A stretch of 44,171 bases of DNA from a virus. Position numbers and translations under genes: made by a program. The notes beneath the pieces are model-generated. The model saw nothing but the letters and a program-made list of their open reading frames with translations, was not told where the DNA came from and did not search any database. The stretch is from positions 1 through 44,171 of the IMG/VR virus record IMGVR_UViG_3300042731_001923. One strand, 5' to 3'. Below, in pieces: positions 22,954 to 31,710 of this stretch (position 1 is the first letter of the stretch; every line of letters begins with the position of its first letter).

Positions 22954-25900
22954 ATGGCAAGACAGTCCTTAGTCAAGAACTACAATGACCTGAGCAAGGG
23001 TGTAGTCACTGATCTAAACCAGCTGGCTGGTGCTCCGGAGAATGCTGTCAGGAATGCGCTAAACTTTGCATTCGCTTCGGAGACAGGCGCGTCTCGCCGC
23101 AAGGCGCTGGACCTGGAGGAAGGTATCTCCGGGTCCAGTTATGTTACCTTGAACTCTGACCTGGCGCTTGGCTCCGCAAAGGTGCAAACCTTTGAACTAC
23201 CAGGTGTGCGATCCGCCCTTGGTGCCACCACAGGTGATGTAGTCTTCCGCACGTTCGAGGGCAAAGGTATTGTTTACGATAAAGCCAGTGACGCACAGCT
23301 GGCAGACGCTGTTGCTGACGCGACAGTTGCCCCTCCTCCAATTGATACCAGTCAGTGGCAAGATGTTGCATGGTCGCCAGAGCTTGGCCTCTTTGTAGCC
23401 GTGGCAGAGCTGTCCACTACATCCATGATGGTCAGCTCTGATGGTGAAGTCTGGTCTCCTGTGGAGGGGGTCCCTGCCTCGATAAACCTGACTGCTGTTG
23501 AATGGTCTGGTTATCTGAATCTGTTTGTTGCCCTCGGTCGCAGCGGTCTCCTCTACACCAGCAATAATGGGATACACTGGACACCGCGACCTGCTACAGG
23601 CTTAACTTGGCCATACGCCTGTGTGTGGTCACAAGCAGCTCGCACGTTCGTTGCTGTTGGCGGCAGCTCGCAGTGCTACACAAGTACGGACGGCATTACT
23701 TGGACCTCCCGCGTCATTGGCACCCAGTCCTGGAGAGATGTTACTTGGGCGCCGGAGCTTGGCCTCTTCGTTGCTGTTGGCGCCCTTACCATCTATGGTG
23801 GCCAGAACGTATCCACTAGCCCTGACGGCATCACTTGGACACTGCGCACTGTTTCCAACAGGGTGTGGCGAGCTGTTGCATGGTCTGCATCTCTAGGGAA
23901 GTTTGTTGCGGTAGGCCCTGATGGTTTCGCGCTGCATAGCTCTGACGGTATTAGCTGGACCGAGGTAGCTGTTGTGCAGACCAATACGTCTTGGCGTGGC
24001 GTGGCGTGGTCTCCGGATCTTGCCCGCTTTGTTGCTGTTGGCCCTGGATCCACCTCTGCTATGTACAGCGACAACGGAACCACCTGGAATGATGGCACAG
24101 CCCCGGCTGTCACCGAGACATGGGAGGCCGTTACTTGGGCACCAGAGATTGGTAAGTTCGTTGCTGTTGCATCGGCAAGCGTAACAAACGCCCCTGCTAT
24201 GACCAGTAATGACGGTGCCTTTTGGGAGACCATCACACCTTGGTCCGAGCTGGTGAACGAGAATCCGTCTGAGTGGACGGTCTTTCAGGGGGTTCCTTTG
24301 GGGGTCCAGTCCCAACGAGAGCTAGGGGTTTTATACTCGGAGACTCCGACAAGCTACAAGCTCACCACCTCCTTGGGGTATGGTGCCCCGGCTATCCGAG
24401 ACTTCCAAGGCGTGGATGACGGCTTAGCAGTAGATGAAAGACCTGATGCACTTAAGTTCGATGTTACTACAGCCACGGGAACGTTCTATGTCGGGGATGA
24501 CATCGTTATCACCAACGGCATGCTGACGCGCCACTTCCGCATTTTAGCCATCACCGGCACTCTATGGACTGTGGATAAGGCTCCTTATCTCACCCGCGAG
24601 AGCGTAACTGCCTTTGATGGGGCGGACGGTCAAGACTACGCGGGGTGGACGGTGTCCGGAGGCTCCTTCTGGTTTGGTACTGGCGGCACGGGCACGATCA
24701 ATGTATCCTCTGGTACAGGGCTTTCCGACGCTCACAGGTATAACTTGATGAATCAGGGCTGGACTCAAGAATATGCTGACCAGTATGCGGCTGCCACCGG
24801 GTATTGGCCCAGCAATGCGCAGGTGTGGCATGCAGGGAAGGACGCCAGCGATGTCTTCTCCCCTACAGAGCTAGACAAGGTAGACTTTGGGACAAGTCCT
24901 GCACCGAAGGGTCGTATTATTCTTGACCCCTTCCGTGAGTGGCGCCACACGCAAGTACCTGGCGTATTGTACGAGTCTGTAGCACCTCTCACAGCCTCTC
25001 GCGGGTTCACCACCATTGCCAAGTTCAACAGCCGTATTGCGGTCGCCGGGGCGAACATCGGCGGTGTGGAGAATGTCGTCTACATCAGCCCTGTTGTTCT
25101 TGACAATATTATCCCGAGGACTGGCGCCAGTATCCAAGATCTGAACCTCAAGGAAGTGCTCCGATTCCACCAGGCGAATGACCCCACCGCTGAGTTTTCA
25201 AATGAACTACTGCCCGACGATGGCGCTGTAGTGCCGATTGCTGGGGCTAGTCGCATCTATAAAATCGTGGCCATGGAGCAGTCGCTGCTGGTCTTCGCAG
25301 ACAACGGCGTTTGGGCGATTGCCGGCACAGACCCCGAGATCGGTTTCACTGCAGACGCCTTCGCTGTCTATGATGTAGCAGGTGCCCCAGGCTGCTCTGG
25401 CAGCCGGGGAGTTATCAAGGTAGAGGGCCAAGTCCTTTACCTTGCTGACGAGGGCTTGCACACAGTCGGCGTAGACCCGACTACTCGTCGATTCGTTGTA
25501 TCGAACCTGTCAGCCTCTCAGGGCTTCAAGACCTTGTACCGTCAGCAGCTCTCTGCGGGTAGTGCGGCGGCAGCTATTGCATACCACGACAAGGCGAACT
25601 TTAAGGTATACTGGGCCTACAACAGCACGCAGGGCTCTTCCACACCGGAGCTGAGAAATAGCCTGCTCGTGCTGGACCTTGTTACTGGCGGGGTTTACCC
25701 ATACCTGCTCCCGACCACACTAGAATGTACGGAAGGGCACCTCACTGGCTACTACATGTCGATCGACGGGTTTGTTCAAGACCCTGCCTTCCCTGCCAGC
25801 GACGGAACTATCCCTCTGAAGCTGATGGTGACCCAGGCATCTGTGTTTGGGACAGCGGCTGCCATGAAGCATGCGGTGATGGAGTTCAACAACTCCGGCA

Positions 25901-26379
25901 CTGTCTTCGATGACTACTCCTCTTGGCGCGAGGTCGTACATAGTGACACGGATGCAGGTGTAGAGATCGCTGCCTTCTTCGAGACCTGGCCCGACACGCT
26001 CGGCGACACCTCTCGTAGCAAGCAGAGTGTATGGGTCTTTACCCACATGCAAAAGACTGAGACCGGCTGGGAAGATCTTGGTGGTGGCGCCCTTGCCCCG
26101 ATTGGGGAGAGCAGCCTGCTCATGAGGAGCCAGTGGGACTGGCACAACTCTGCAGCTGGCGGCAAGTGGGGCAATCAGCGAGAAATCTATCGGCACCTTC
26201 GCCCGTATGTTCCTGAAGATGCCACGGACACTTACGACACTGGAGAGTCGATCATTACTACGGAGAACAAGGCGTACGGCAGAGGCCGTGCTCTCGCCCT
26301 TCGTTTTGACGCCCAGCCTGGGAAGGATGCCGTCCTGCTGGGCTTCTCAATACCATACAGCGTGGAGGCCACACCGTGA
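22954..26379 (+). CDS. Tail tubular protein B (T7 gp12-like nozzle) with beta-propeller insert
   Basis: A 1141-residue protein, longer than T7 gp12 (about 794). The amino end (KNYNDLSKGVVTDLNQLAGA) and the later DNGVWAIAGTDPEIGFTADA region are gp12-like. Between about residues 133 and 432 are seven repeats of about 43 residues. Each repeat has W-x-x-V-x-W-(S/A)-x-x-L/I-x-x-FVAVG followed by S-x-(D/N)-G-x-x-W, the Asp-box (BNR-type) beta-propeller pattern. The propeller could extend from the tail tip and bind a surface glycan or receptor. No strong ribosome site is visible. Confidence 0.85.
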   Translation: MARQSLVKNYNDLSKGVVTDLNQLAGAPENAVRNALNFAFASETGASRRKALDLEEGISGSSYVTLNSDLALGSAKVQTFELPGVRSALGATTGDVVFRTFEGKGIVYDKASDAQLADAVADATVAPPPIDTSQWQDVAWSPELGLFVAVAELSTTSMMVSSDGEVWSPVEGVPASINLTAVEWSGYLNLFVALGRSGLLYTSNNGIHWTPRPATGLTWPYACVWSQAARTFVAVGGSSQCYTSTDGITWTSRVIGTQSWRDVTWAPELGLFVAVGALTIYGGQNVSTSPDGITWTLRTVSNRVWRAVAWSASLGKFVAVGPDGFALHSSDGISWTEVAVVQTNTSWRGVAWSPDLARFVAVGPGSTSAMYSDNGTTWNDGTAPAVTETWEAVTWAPEIGKFVAVASASVTNAPAMTSNDGAFWETITPWSELVNENPSEWTVFQGVPLGVQSQRELGVLYSETPTSYKLTTSLGYGAPAIRDFQGVDDGLAVDERPDALKFDVTTATGTFYVGDDIVITNGMLTRHFRILAITGTLWTVDKAPYLTRESVTAFDGADGQDYAGWTVSGGSFWFGTGGTGTINVSSGTGLSDAHRYNLMNQGWTQEYADQYAAATGYWPSNAQVWHAGKDASDVFSPTELDKVDFGTSPAPKGRIILDPFREWRHTQVPGVLYESVAPLTASRGFTTIAKFNSRIAVAGANIGGVENVVYISPVVLDNIIPRTGASIQDLNLKEVLRFHQANDPTAEFSNELLPDDGAVVPIAGASRIYKIVAMEQSLLVFADNGVWAIAGTDPEIGFTADAFAVYDVAGAPGCSGSRGVIKVEGQVLYLADEGLHTVGVDPTTRRFVVSNLSASQGFKTLYRQQLSAGSAAAAIAYHDKANFKVYWAYNSTQGSSTPELRNSLLVLDLVTGGVYPYLLPTTLECTEGHLTGYYMSIDGFVQDPAFPASDGTIPLKLMVTQASVFGTAAAMKHAVMEFNNSGTVFDDYSSWREVVHSDTDAGVEIAAFFETWPDTLGDTSRSKQSVWVFTHMQKTETGWEDLGGGALAPIGESSLLMRSQWDWHNSAAGGKWGNQREIYRHLRPYVPEDATDTYDTGESIITTENKAYGRGRALALRFDAQPGKDAVLLGFSIPYSVEATP

Positions 26380-26834
26380 TCAGATACCAAGAAGAGAGCT
26401 TCATCGGCGCTAAAGAGGACTTCGCCCCTCTCTTGCAACTACACTGGGAAGAGATCGCCCGACACACGGACACGATCAAGCTAAATGTGGACTACGCTAC
26501 CTATGCTAAGTTGGAGGATGCAGGGGTTCTCCACACGGTGACAGCCAGGGATGACGGCAAGCTGATCGGCTACATCATCAGCTTCGTCGCACCGAACCTG
26601 CACTACAAGGACCATGTGATGGCAAACAATGACGTGCTGTTCGTCCATCCGGACTACCGTCGAGGCGGCACATTCATCAAGATGCTCAAGCTGGCGGAGT
26701 CTCTCCTACGAAAACGGGGGGTCACGAACTTCTATATCCACATGAAGATCACGCACGACTTCAGCGTAATCCTTGACCGTATGGGCTACACCGAGATCGA
26801 GCATAACTTTGAAAAACAATTACAGGTGAACTGA
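26376..26834 (+). CDS. GNAT-fold acetyltransferase-like protein (T7 gp13-like position)
   Basis: A 152-residue protein with GNAT features: KLIGYIISFVAPNLHYKDHV followed by DVLFVHPDYRRGGTFIKMLK (motif A, acetyl-CoA binding loop RRGGTF) and VTNFYIHMK. GTG 26376 overlaps the previous stop (GTGA) and has GGAGG 7 nt upstream. In T7-like phages the gene at this place is gp13, which I recall as GNAT-like and needed for assembling internal proteins. Enzymatic activity is not shown. Confidence 0.8.
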   Translation: MIRYQEESFIGAKEDFAPLLQLHWEEIARHTDTIKLNVDYATYAKLEDAGVLHTVTARDDGKLIGYIISFVAPNLHYKDHVMANNDVLFVHPDYRRGGTFIKMLKLAESLLRKRGVTNFYIHMKITHDFSVILDRMGYTEIEHNFEKQLQVN

Positions 26835-26835
26835 C

Positions 26836-27300
26836 ATGGGCGTCACTACTGCGATCGCTGTTGCAGGGACTGGCTACACAATCTACCAAGGAGAGGAGGC
26901 GGGCAAAGAGCGACGGCAAGCTGTGAGGGAGCAGCAGGCTGCTACCAGGGCTGCCAACCGCTTGCGGGAGATTGCCACAGCTAGGGAGCGACGGAAGGCC
27001 CTCGCCGAGGCACGGAAGCTTGCTGCCGCTACGAGAGCCACTGCCGGAGCTACAGGGACAGGGGGGACATCCGCTGTGCAGGGAGCACTGTCCTCAGTAT
27101 CAGCGCAGACAGCAGAGCGGCTGGGCTTCAGTAAGGTACAGCAGCTCACGGGGCAACAGATCGCAGGTTTCGAATCAACTGCAGCAGCGGCTGGGGTGCG
27201 GGCACAGGAAGCACAGGCTCGCTCTCAGCTACCCCGCCAGTTGGGGTTTGAGCCCTCTTTTGCAAGTCTCTTCAAGGGCGAAGAGCAGCCTAAGAAGTAA
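26836..27300 (+). CDS. Internal virion protein, T7 gp14-like
   Basis: A 154-residue protein with a hydrophobic start (TAIAVAGTGYTIYQGEEAGK), a long Ala/Arg/Glu-rich helix (EIATARERRKALAEARKLAA) and Gly-rich and Gln-rich parts ending LGFEPSFASLFKG. This is the layout of gp14-type ejection proteins that form a pore or channel on infection. AGGTG precedes ATG 26836. It ends just before promoter B. Confidence 0.8.
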   Translation: MGVTTAIAVAGTGYTIYQGEEAGKERRQAVREQQAATRAANRLREIATARERRKALAEARKLAAATRATAGATGTGGTSAVQGALSSVSAQTAERLGFSKVQQLTGQQIAGFESTAAAAGVRAQEAQARSQLPRQLGFEPSFASLFKGEEQPKK

Positions 27301-27303
27301 ATT

Positions 27304-27330
27304 GAACTATCCTGAATCTCTGGTGTCTAA
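27304..27330 (+). promoter_or_regulatory. ECF-sigma-like promoter (copy B), before the ejection-protein genes
   Basis: GAACTA 27304-27309, 16-nt spacer, TCTAA 27326-27330 followed by CCC, with TT upstream. It fills the short gap between the gp14-like gene and the 1442-residue gene. Predicted start near 27338; the leader carries the palindrome at 27344-27356 and an AAGGA ribosome site. Confidence 0.78.
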
Positions 27331-27343
27331 CCCATAGTATTTA

Positions 27344-27356
27344 CTTACGCAGTAAG
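27344..27356. repeat. Palindrome downstream of promoter B
   Basis: CTTAC-GCA-GTAAG, 14 nt after TCTAA, the same position as the palindrome behind promoter A (loop GTA there). The arms are conserved while the loop differs. CCGGAC follows in both copies. Confidence 0.7.
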
Positions 27357-27381
27357 GCCGGACCAATAAGGACCAAATGAC

Positions 27382-30300
27382 ATGCCGCTTGATGATATGC
27401 CAGTCACCGAGGATGTGCAGGAGCCAGAAGATATGCCTGTTGAGGGCACCTTGCCCGCTCTGACTCAGCATCCCGAGGACACCAGAAACTACCTGACCTT
27501 CCAGGCTGCTACTGTGCAGTCTGATCTTGACCCGGAGACACCTCTCTTTGATGCGTTCCAGCGGATCTCTGGCACCAGCTCTGACCCCGAGAGGGCGCTC
27601 AAGGGGCTGGCTGCCCAGAAGTCCCAGCGCGAGCAGGAGGATTTTCTCTCTGTATTCAAGCAGAGCCCTGGCGAGACGCCTGAAGATGTGCGGGAGAACT
27701 ACGCCGCTGTCTCTGATATTGTCACCCAGCTAGAGCAGGAGGCTGATGACGAGGACCTGATGTTCGTCAAGGCCGCCTCCGAAGGGAGCCTCGATGCTGA
27801 GACCGAGAAGCGGCTGGCTGTGCAGCTCAAGATCGCAAAGATGATGAAGTCCACCTGGGACCAGATGGATACCGGGGATGTCGCTCTCGATGTCCTCGGC
27901 TTTATCACGCCCGGCAATATCCTCAAGGACAACTACGATCTGTCCGGCAATGCCTTCAGCTCCGAGGAGTGGCTGCACAACTTCATCACCAACTTCAAGC
28001 AACTCGACCCTGATAAACAGATTGAAGTCCTCCCCACTGTCAAGGACGTGCTGTACGAGGGACTGGGCAACAACATCAAGGTAATCAATGTCCTCGACAA
28101 GCTGCTGCAACCAGGCGGTGAGGATGATCTGTCTGAGTTCGGTGCTTTGTGGTCCGCCCTGGACACCATTGACGTGGCCGCTATCGGCAGTGCCATCACC
28201 CTGAAGATCGCCGGTATCACCAAGTCCCTGAGTGCAGCCCGCAATCTGGCCAAGCTGAACAACTCGATCAAGGCAGCCGAGGTGAACAGTGCTGTCATCA
28301 TGGACGGTACTGAGAGTGTGGCCAAGGCGGCCAACATGGACAGGGTCACCACCGCTGTCAATGATGCAACCGGCTTTGACATGACTGACCTCGATCCCGG
28401 CCAGGCTGGAGGCATCTCCACGGAGACCATGAACCGGATCTCCATGTTCGACAGCCAGGCCAAGGAGTTGGTAGACGAGATCTCCGGCACCGATCTGTTC
28501 CTGCGAGAAGGGTTGCTGCAACAGGCTGAGCGATCAGCTGTCGAGCAGGCTATCGTAGAGGAGCGACGTGCACTTCCCGGTGTCGAGAATGTCCGGGTCC
28601 TGTCCCGAGAGGGAGATCGCTCCGTCATCGGCTTCGATGTTCGCAACCCAGACGGCACCACCTCCCCCATCGAGTACCGTGCCCAGCTTGTTCTGGATGA
28701 CGTTGGTGTGTACGAGCAAGACACAGTCGGCCTCCTGTCCCGGTGGGCCGGCTCTCCTTCCGTGTGGGCCAAGAAGAACGTGCGGGAGGAGGTGGATGCC
28801 GCCATCCGTGCTGACTCAGCACAGGCTCTTATCTTCAACCAGCTGGCGGAGCTGAACCGAGAGGCAGCTAAGACTGTGCTCGGCCCGCTGGGGCTGAAGG
28901 GGCTAAACCCGGCTAGTCGCAAGAAGCTGGCCCAGCTGGATCATGTGCTCCGGGTAGGGGATGAGCAGACCAAGGTCTTCACCCCGACAGAGTTACGTGC
29001 TGGCGTGGATGGTGTGCCCTTGGATGAGCAGCAGATCGAAGCCTACTACAAAATGCGCTCCGTGATCGATAGCCTGTTCCAGCTTCGCAACAATACCAAG
29101 CGGGAAGAGTTGCGGATCAAAGGGATGAAGAACGTCAGCCTCCGCACCTACGATGATGCCGGTGAAGTGGCCGGTGAAGTGAATCAGATCGGTCGCCCGT
29201 ATCTGACAGAGCAGGAGGGTCTCGGCGCCCTCAATATCAACAAGCCTGACATTGTGTGGGATGCCAACCTTCGGCAATTCGTTCGCCGGGAAGACCTGGA
29301 TCTGGAAGAAGTCTATGCGCATGGTGGCCAGGTGGTCAAGTTCATGGAACCCATCACTCCTCCGGGCACAGGCGAGCGGGTCAGCTTTGCCATCACTCGG
29401 TCTGACGACATTACCTCCCTGCCTCGGGTTGTGCTGCACCGCAGGGCTGGCTACGTTCCCAAGATCAACAAGAATGTCAGCTACTTCGTGAAGGCTTTTG
29501 AGCCTACCCGCCTGGATGGTCGTGACATTGCGGCTACTGACCCTGGTGCTGCTGTCCGCACGCTGCGCTTCTTCGACAACCGCAAGGAGGCCGAGGAGTG
29601 GCTGGCTGAGCACGAGAAGGCAAACCCAGGTGTGTACCGTGTGCTGGAGGATCGTCAGCTGGAGCAAGAGCGACGCGCTGGTGCTGTTGATGGTCCCGGC
29701 GTAGGTGGGCATGGCCTGTACACGGGGCCTCGTGCATCAGAGGACATCCCTTTCGGCAAGGCTGGCGGACCAACGGAGCGCATCGGGTCCTTTGAGGCTA
29801 TTGGTCGCAACCTGTCCAGCGTGGCACGATACGTTCCTCGCAATGCTTGGCGCTTGGGGATGGAGCAGCGGGCTCTGAACACAGCCAACAGGTTGTTGCC
29901 GGGCTCCCATTACACATCCTTCAACCAATTGGTGAATGTGCCAGATACCGAGAGCGGGCGCTTCATCAAGAAGCTGCATGACCAGATCGAGGAGTGGATG
30001 GGCTTCCCCACCAAGGAAGAGCAGTTGTGGGCAGCTACAGTCCAGGAGACGTATGACAAGCTCGTAGGCACGAAGCTGCCCGGACTGAAGGGGTTGCTCT
30101 ACCTCAAGCACAAAGACCCCATAGCGGCTGCCAGAGCGGCTGCATTCCACTCCCTCCTGGGGTGGTTCAACCCCATCCAGCTATGGGTTCAGGCCCAGGG
30201 TGCATCTGTCGCCTTGGGCACCAACCTGTTTCGTCCGCTGGAGCTGGCCAAGGTCATCAGGGGCACCACAGCACTGGCTGCCGTGGACCACCTAGAGAAC

Positions 30301-31710
30301 CCCAGAGCTATTGTTCATACAGCTAAAGCCTTCGGCATGGCCGAGGACGAGCTGGTCGCCATGAAGGCGCTGTGGGAGAAGACAGGGCTGAAGGATTCCA
30401 TCCTGACGACCGCCGATCATGCCGCCGCTGCAGTGGGACACGGCATAGGGATGGATGCCCTGGCTCGGGCCAGTAACAAGGGTCTGGTGTTCTACCGGGC
30501 AGGGGAGCTGTTCAACCGCAGGGTGAGCTTTGTCACGGCACTGCGCCGCTGGCAGGAGAAAAACCCTGGCGTGCAAGTCACTGACGACGCACTGAAAAGC
30601 ATCCTGACACAGTCCAACAATTTAATGCTGGGGCTTACCCGAGCAAACCGGGCACAGTGGCAGAAAGGCGTGTGGTCCGTACCTACCCAGTTCCTGCAGA
30701 TCTCCACCAAGACCATGGAGACCCTGCTCGGGATGAACGGGAACTTCACCGCAGCAGAACGCGGCCAGATTCTGATGGGGCAGCTGATGCTCTATGGGGC
30801 TGCCGGCATCCCGCTGGGCGGCATGGGTGCGAGCTGGCTGATCCAGTCCATGGGGTACACCTCCCAGTCTGACATCGAGAACAGGCTGGACCCGGAAATC
30901 CGCAAGGCAATCAACGAGGGCTTTGAGGGCTGGGCCTCTATGGCCATGTTCGGTATCGACATCGACGTTGGGCAGCGTGCCTCCCTGGCATCTGGTATCA
31001 ACCAGACACTGGACAGATTTATCTTTGATGACGGCACCTTAGCAGAGAAGTTTCTGGGCGCATTCGGCTCATCCGCTACCCGCTTTTGGCGAGGAATGAC
31101 CGGGGCCTTCGAGCCTTTGTCCGGTGGCCTGGCCGAGACCCGTGCTATCTCCAATCCGCTGGCTGTTGTTGGCGACATGGCGAAGACCTTGTCTACCTGG
31201 AACAATGCCAGCAAGGGCCTGTTCATGAATCGATACGACCTGATCGTGGATCGCCATGGCAACCCCACAGTCAAGCGGGAGTTCTCCATGGCGGAGGAGG
31301 TCGCTCAGGCTATCGGCTTCCGGCTGACCGAAGAGGTGCAGACCTACGAACTGCGCGACATCATCGCAGCCAAGGAGCAGCTCCGCAAGGATGTAGTGGA
31401 CTCAGTTGTTCAGGTGTTCTGGGACTACTCACTTAAGGCGCAAGACAATGCACTCACAGAAGAGTATAAGCAACAGACGAGAGATCGGATGGCCCTGCTA
31501 TACCAGACACTGGATACCAACTATGAGCGTCAGCAGGCCAGGAAGGCTGTACAAAAGCGCCTCGCGTTGGGGCAGGACTCATACAGCAAGCAATGGCAGA
31601 AAGCACGCCAGCTGTGGAATGATGGCCAAGTGGATATGCTGCTTGATTGGCACAGCAAGTTGACCACCCGTGGCATCCTACAGCAGAACAGACCGCAGGA
31701 GACAGAATAA
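27382..31710 (+). CDS. Giant internal virion (ejection) protein
   Basis: A 1442-residue protein, the largest in the window, in the place of T7 gp15/gp16. It starts with an acidic Pro/Met-rich stretch (MPLDDMPVTEDVQEPEDMPV), then long helical regions, and a carboxy region with Ala-rich and amphipathic helices near 1000-1200 (AGIPLGGMGASWLIQSMG). I see no transglycosylase motif here. It probably forms part of the inner core and the trans-envelope conduit. AAGGA lies before ATG 27382, under promoter B. It overlaps the next gene by TAATG. Confidence 0.82.
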   Translation: MPLDDMPVTEDVQEPEDMPVEGTLPALTQHPEDTRNYLTFQAATVQSDLDPETPLFDAFQRISGTSSDPERALKGLAAQKSQREQEDFLSVFKQSPGETPEDVRENYAAVSDIVTQLEQEADDEDLMFVKAASEGSLDAETEKRLAVQLKIAKMMKSTWDQMDTGDVALDVLGFITPGNILKDNYDLSGNAFSSEEWLHNFITNFKQLDPDKQIEVLPTVKDVLYEGLGNNIKVINVLDKLLQPGGEDDLSEFGALWSALDTIDVAAIGSAITLKIAGITKSLSAARNLAKLNNSIKAAEVNSAVIMDGTESVAKAANMDRVTTAVNDATGFDMTDLDPGQAGGISTETMNRISMFDSQAKELVDEISGTDLFLREGLLQQAERSAVEQAIVEERRALPGVENVRVLSREGDRSVIGFDVRNPDGTTSPIEYRAQLVLDDVGVYEQDTVGLLSRWAGSPSVWAKKNVREEVDAAIRADSAQALIFNQLAELNREAAKTVLGPLGLKGLNPASRKKLAQLDHVLRVGDEQTKVFTPTELRAGVDGVPLDEQQIEAYYKMRSVIDSLFQLRNNTKREELRIKGMKNVSLRTYDDAGEVAGEVNQIGRPYLTEQEGLGALNINKPDIVWDANLRQFVRREDLDLEEVYAHGGQVVKFMEPITPPGTGERVSFAITRSDDITSLPRVVLHRRAGYVPKINKNVSYFVKAFEPTRLDGRDIAATDPGAAVRTLRFFDNRKEAEEWLAEHEKANPGVYRVLEDRQLEQERRAGAVDGPGVGGHGLYTGPRASEDIPFGKAGGPTERIGSFEAIGRNLSSVARYVPRNAWRLGMEQRALNTANRLLPGSHYTSFNQLVNVPDTESGRFIKKLHDQIEEWMGFPTKEEQLWAATVQETYDKLVGTKLPGLKGLLYLKHKDPIAAARAAAFHSLLGWFNPIQLWVQAQGASVALGTNLFRPLELAKVIRGTTALAAVDHLENPRAIVHTAKAFGMAEDELVAMKALWEKTGLKDSILTTADHAAAAVGHGIGMDALARASNKGLVFYRAGELFNRRVSFVTALRRWQEKNPGVQVTDDALKSILTQSNNLMLGLTRANRAQWQKGVWSVPTQFLQISTKTMETLLGMNGNFTAAERGQILMGQLMLYGAAGIPLGGMGASWLIQSMGYTSQSDIENRLDPEIRKAINEGFEGWASMAMFGIDIDVGQRASLASGINQTLDRFIFDDGTLAEKFLGAFGSSATRFWRGMTGAFEPLSGGLAETRAISNPLAVVGDMAKTLSTWNNASKGLFMNRYDLIVDRHGNPTVKREFSMAEEVAQAIGFRLTEEVQTYELRDIIAAKEQLRKDVVDSVVQVFWDYSLKAQDNALTEEYKQQTRDRMALLYQTLDTNYERQQARKAVQKRLALGQDSYSKQWQKARQLWNDGQVDMLLDWHSKLTTRGILQQNRPQETE

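Noticed and set aside
23350-24250. Regular repeats that might suggest a CRISPR or satellite array
   Set aside because: The repeats are protein-level propeller blades of about 43 codons within one long gene; DNA identity is only partial and there are no spacers.
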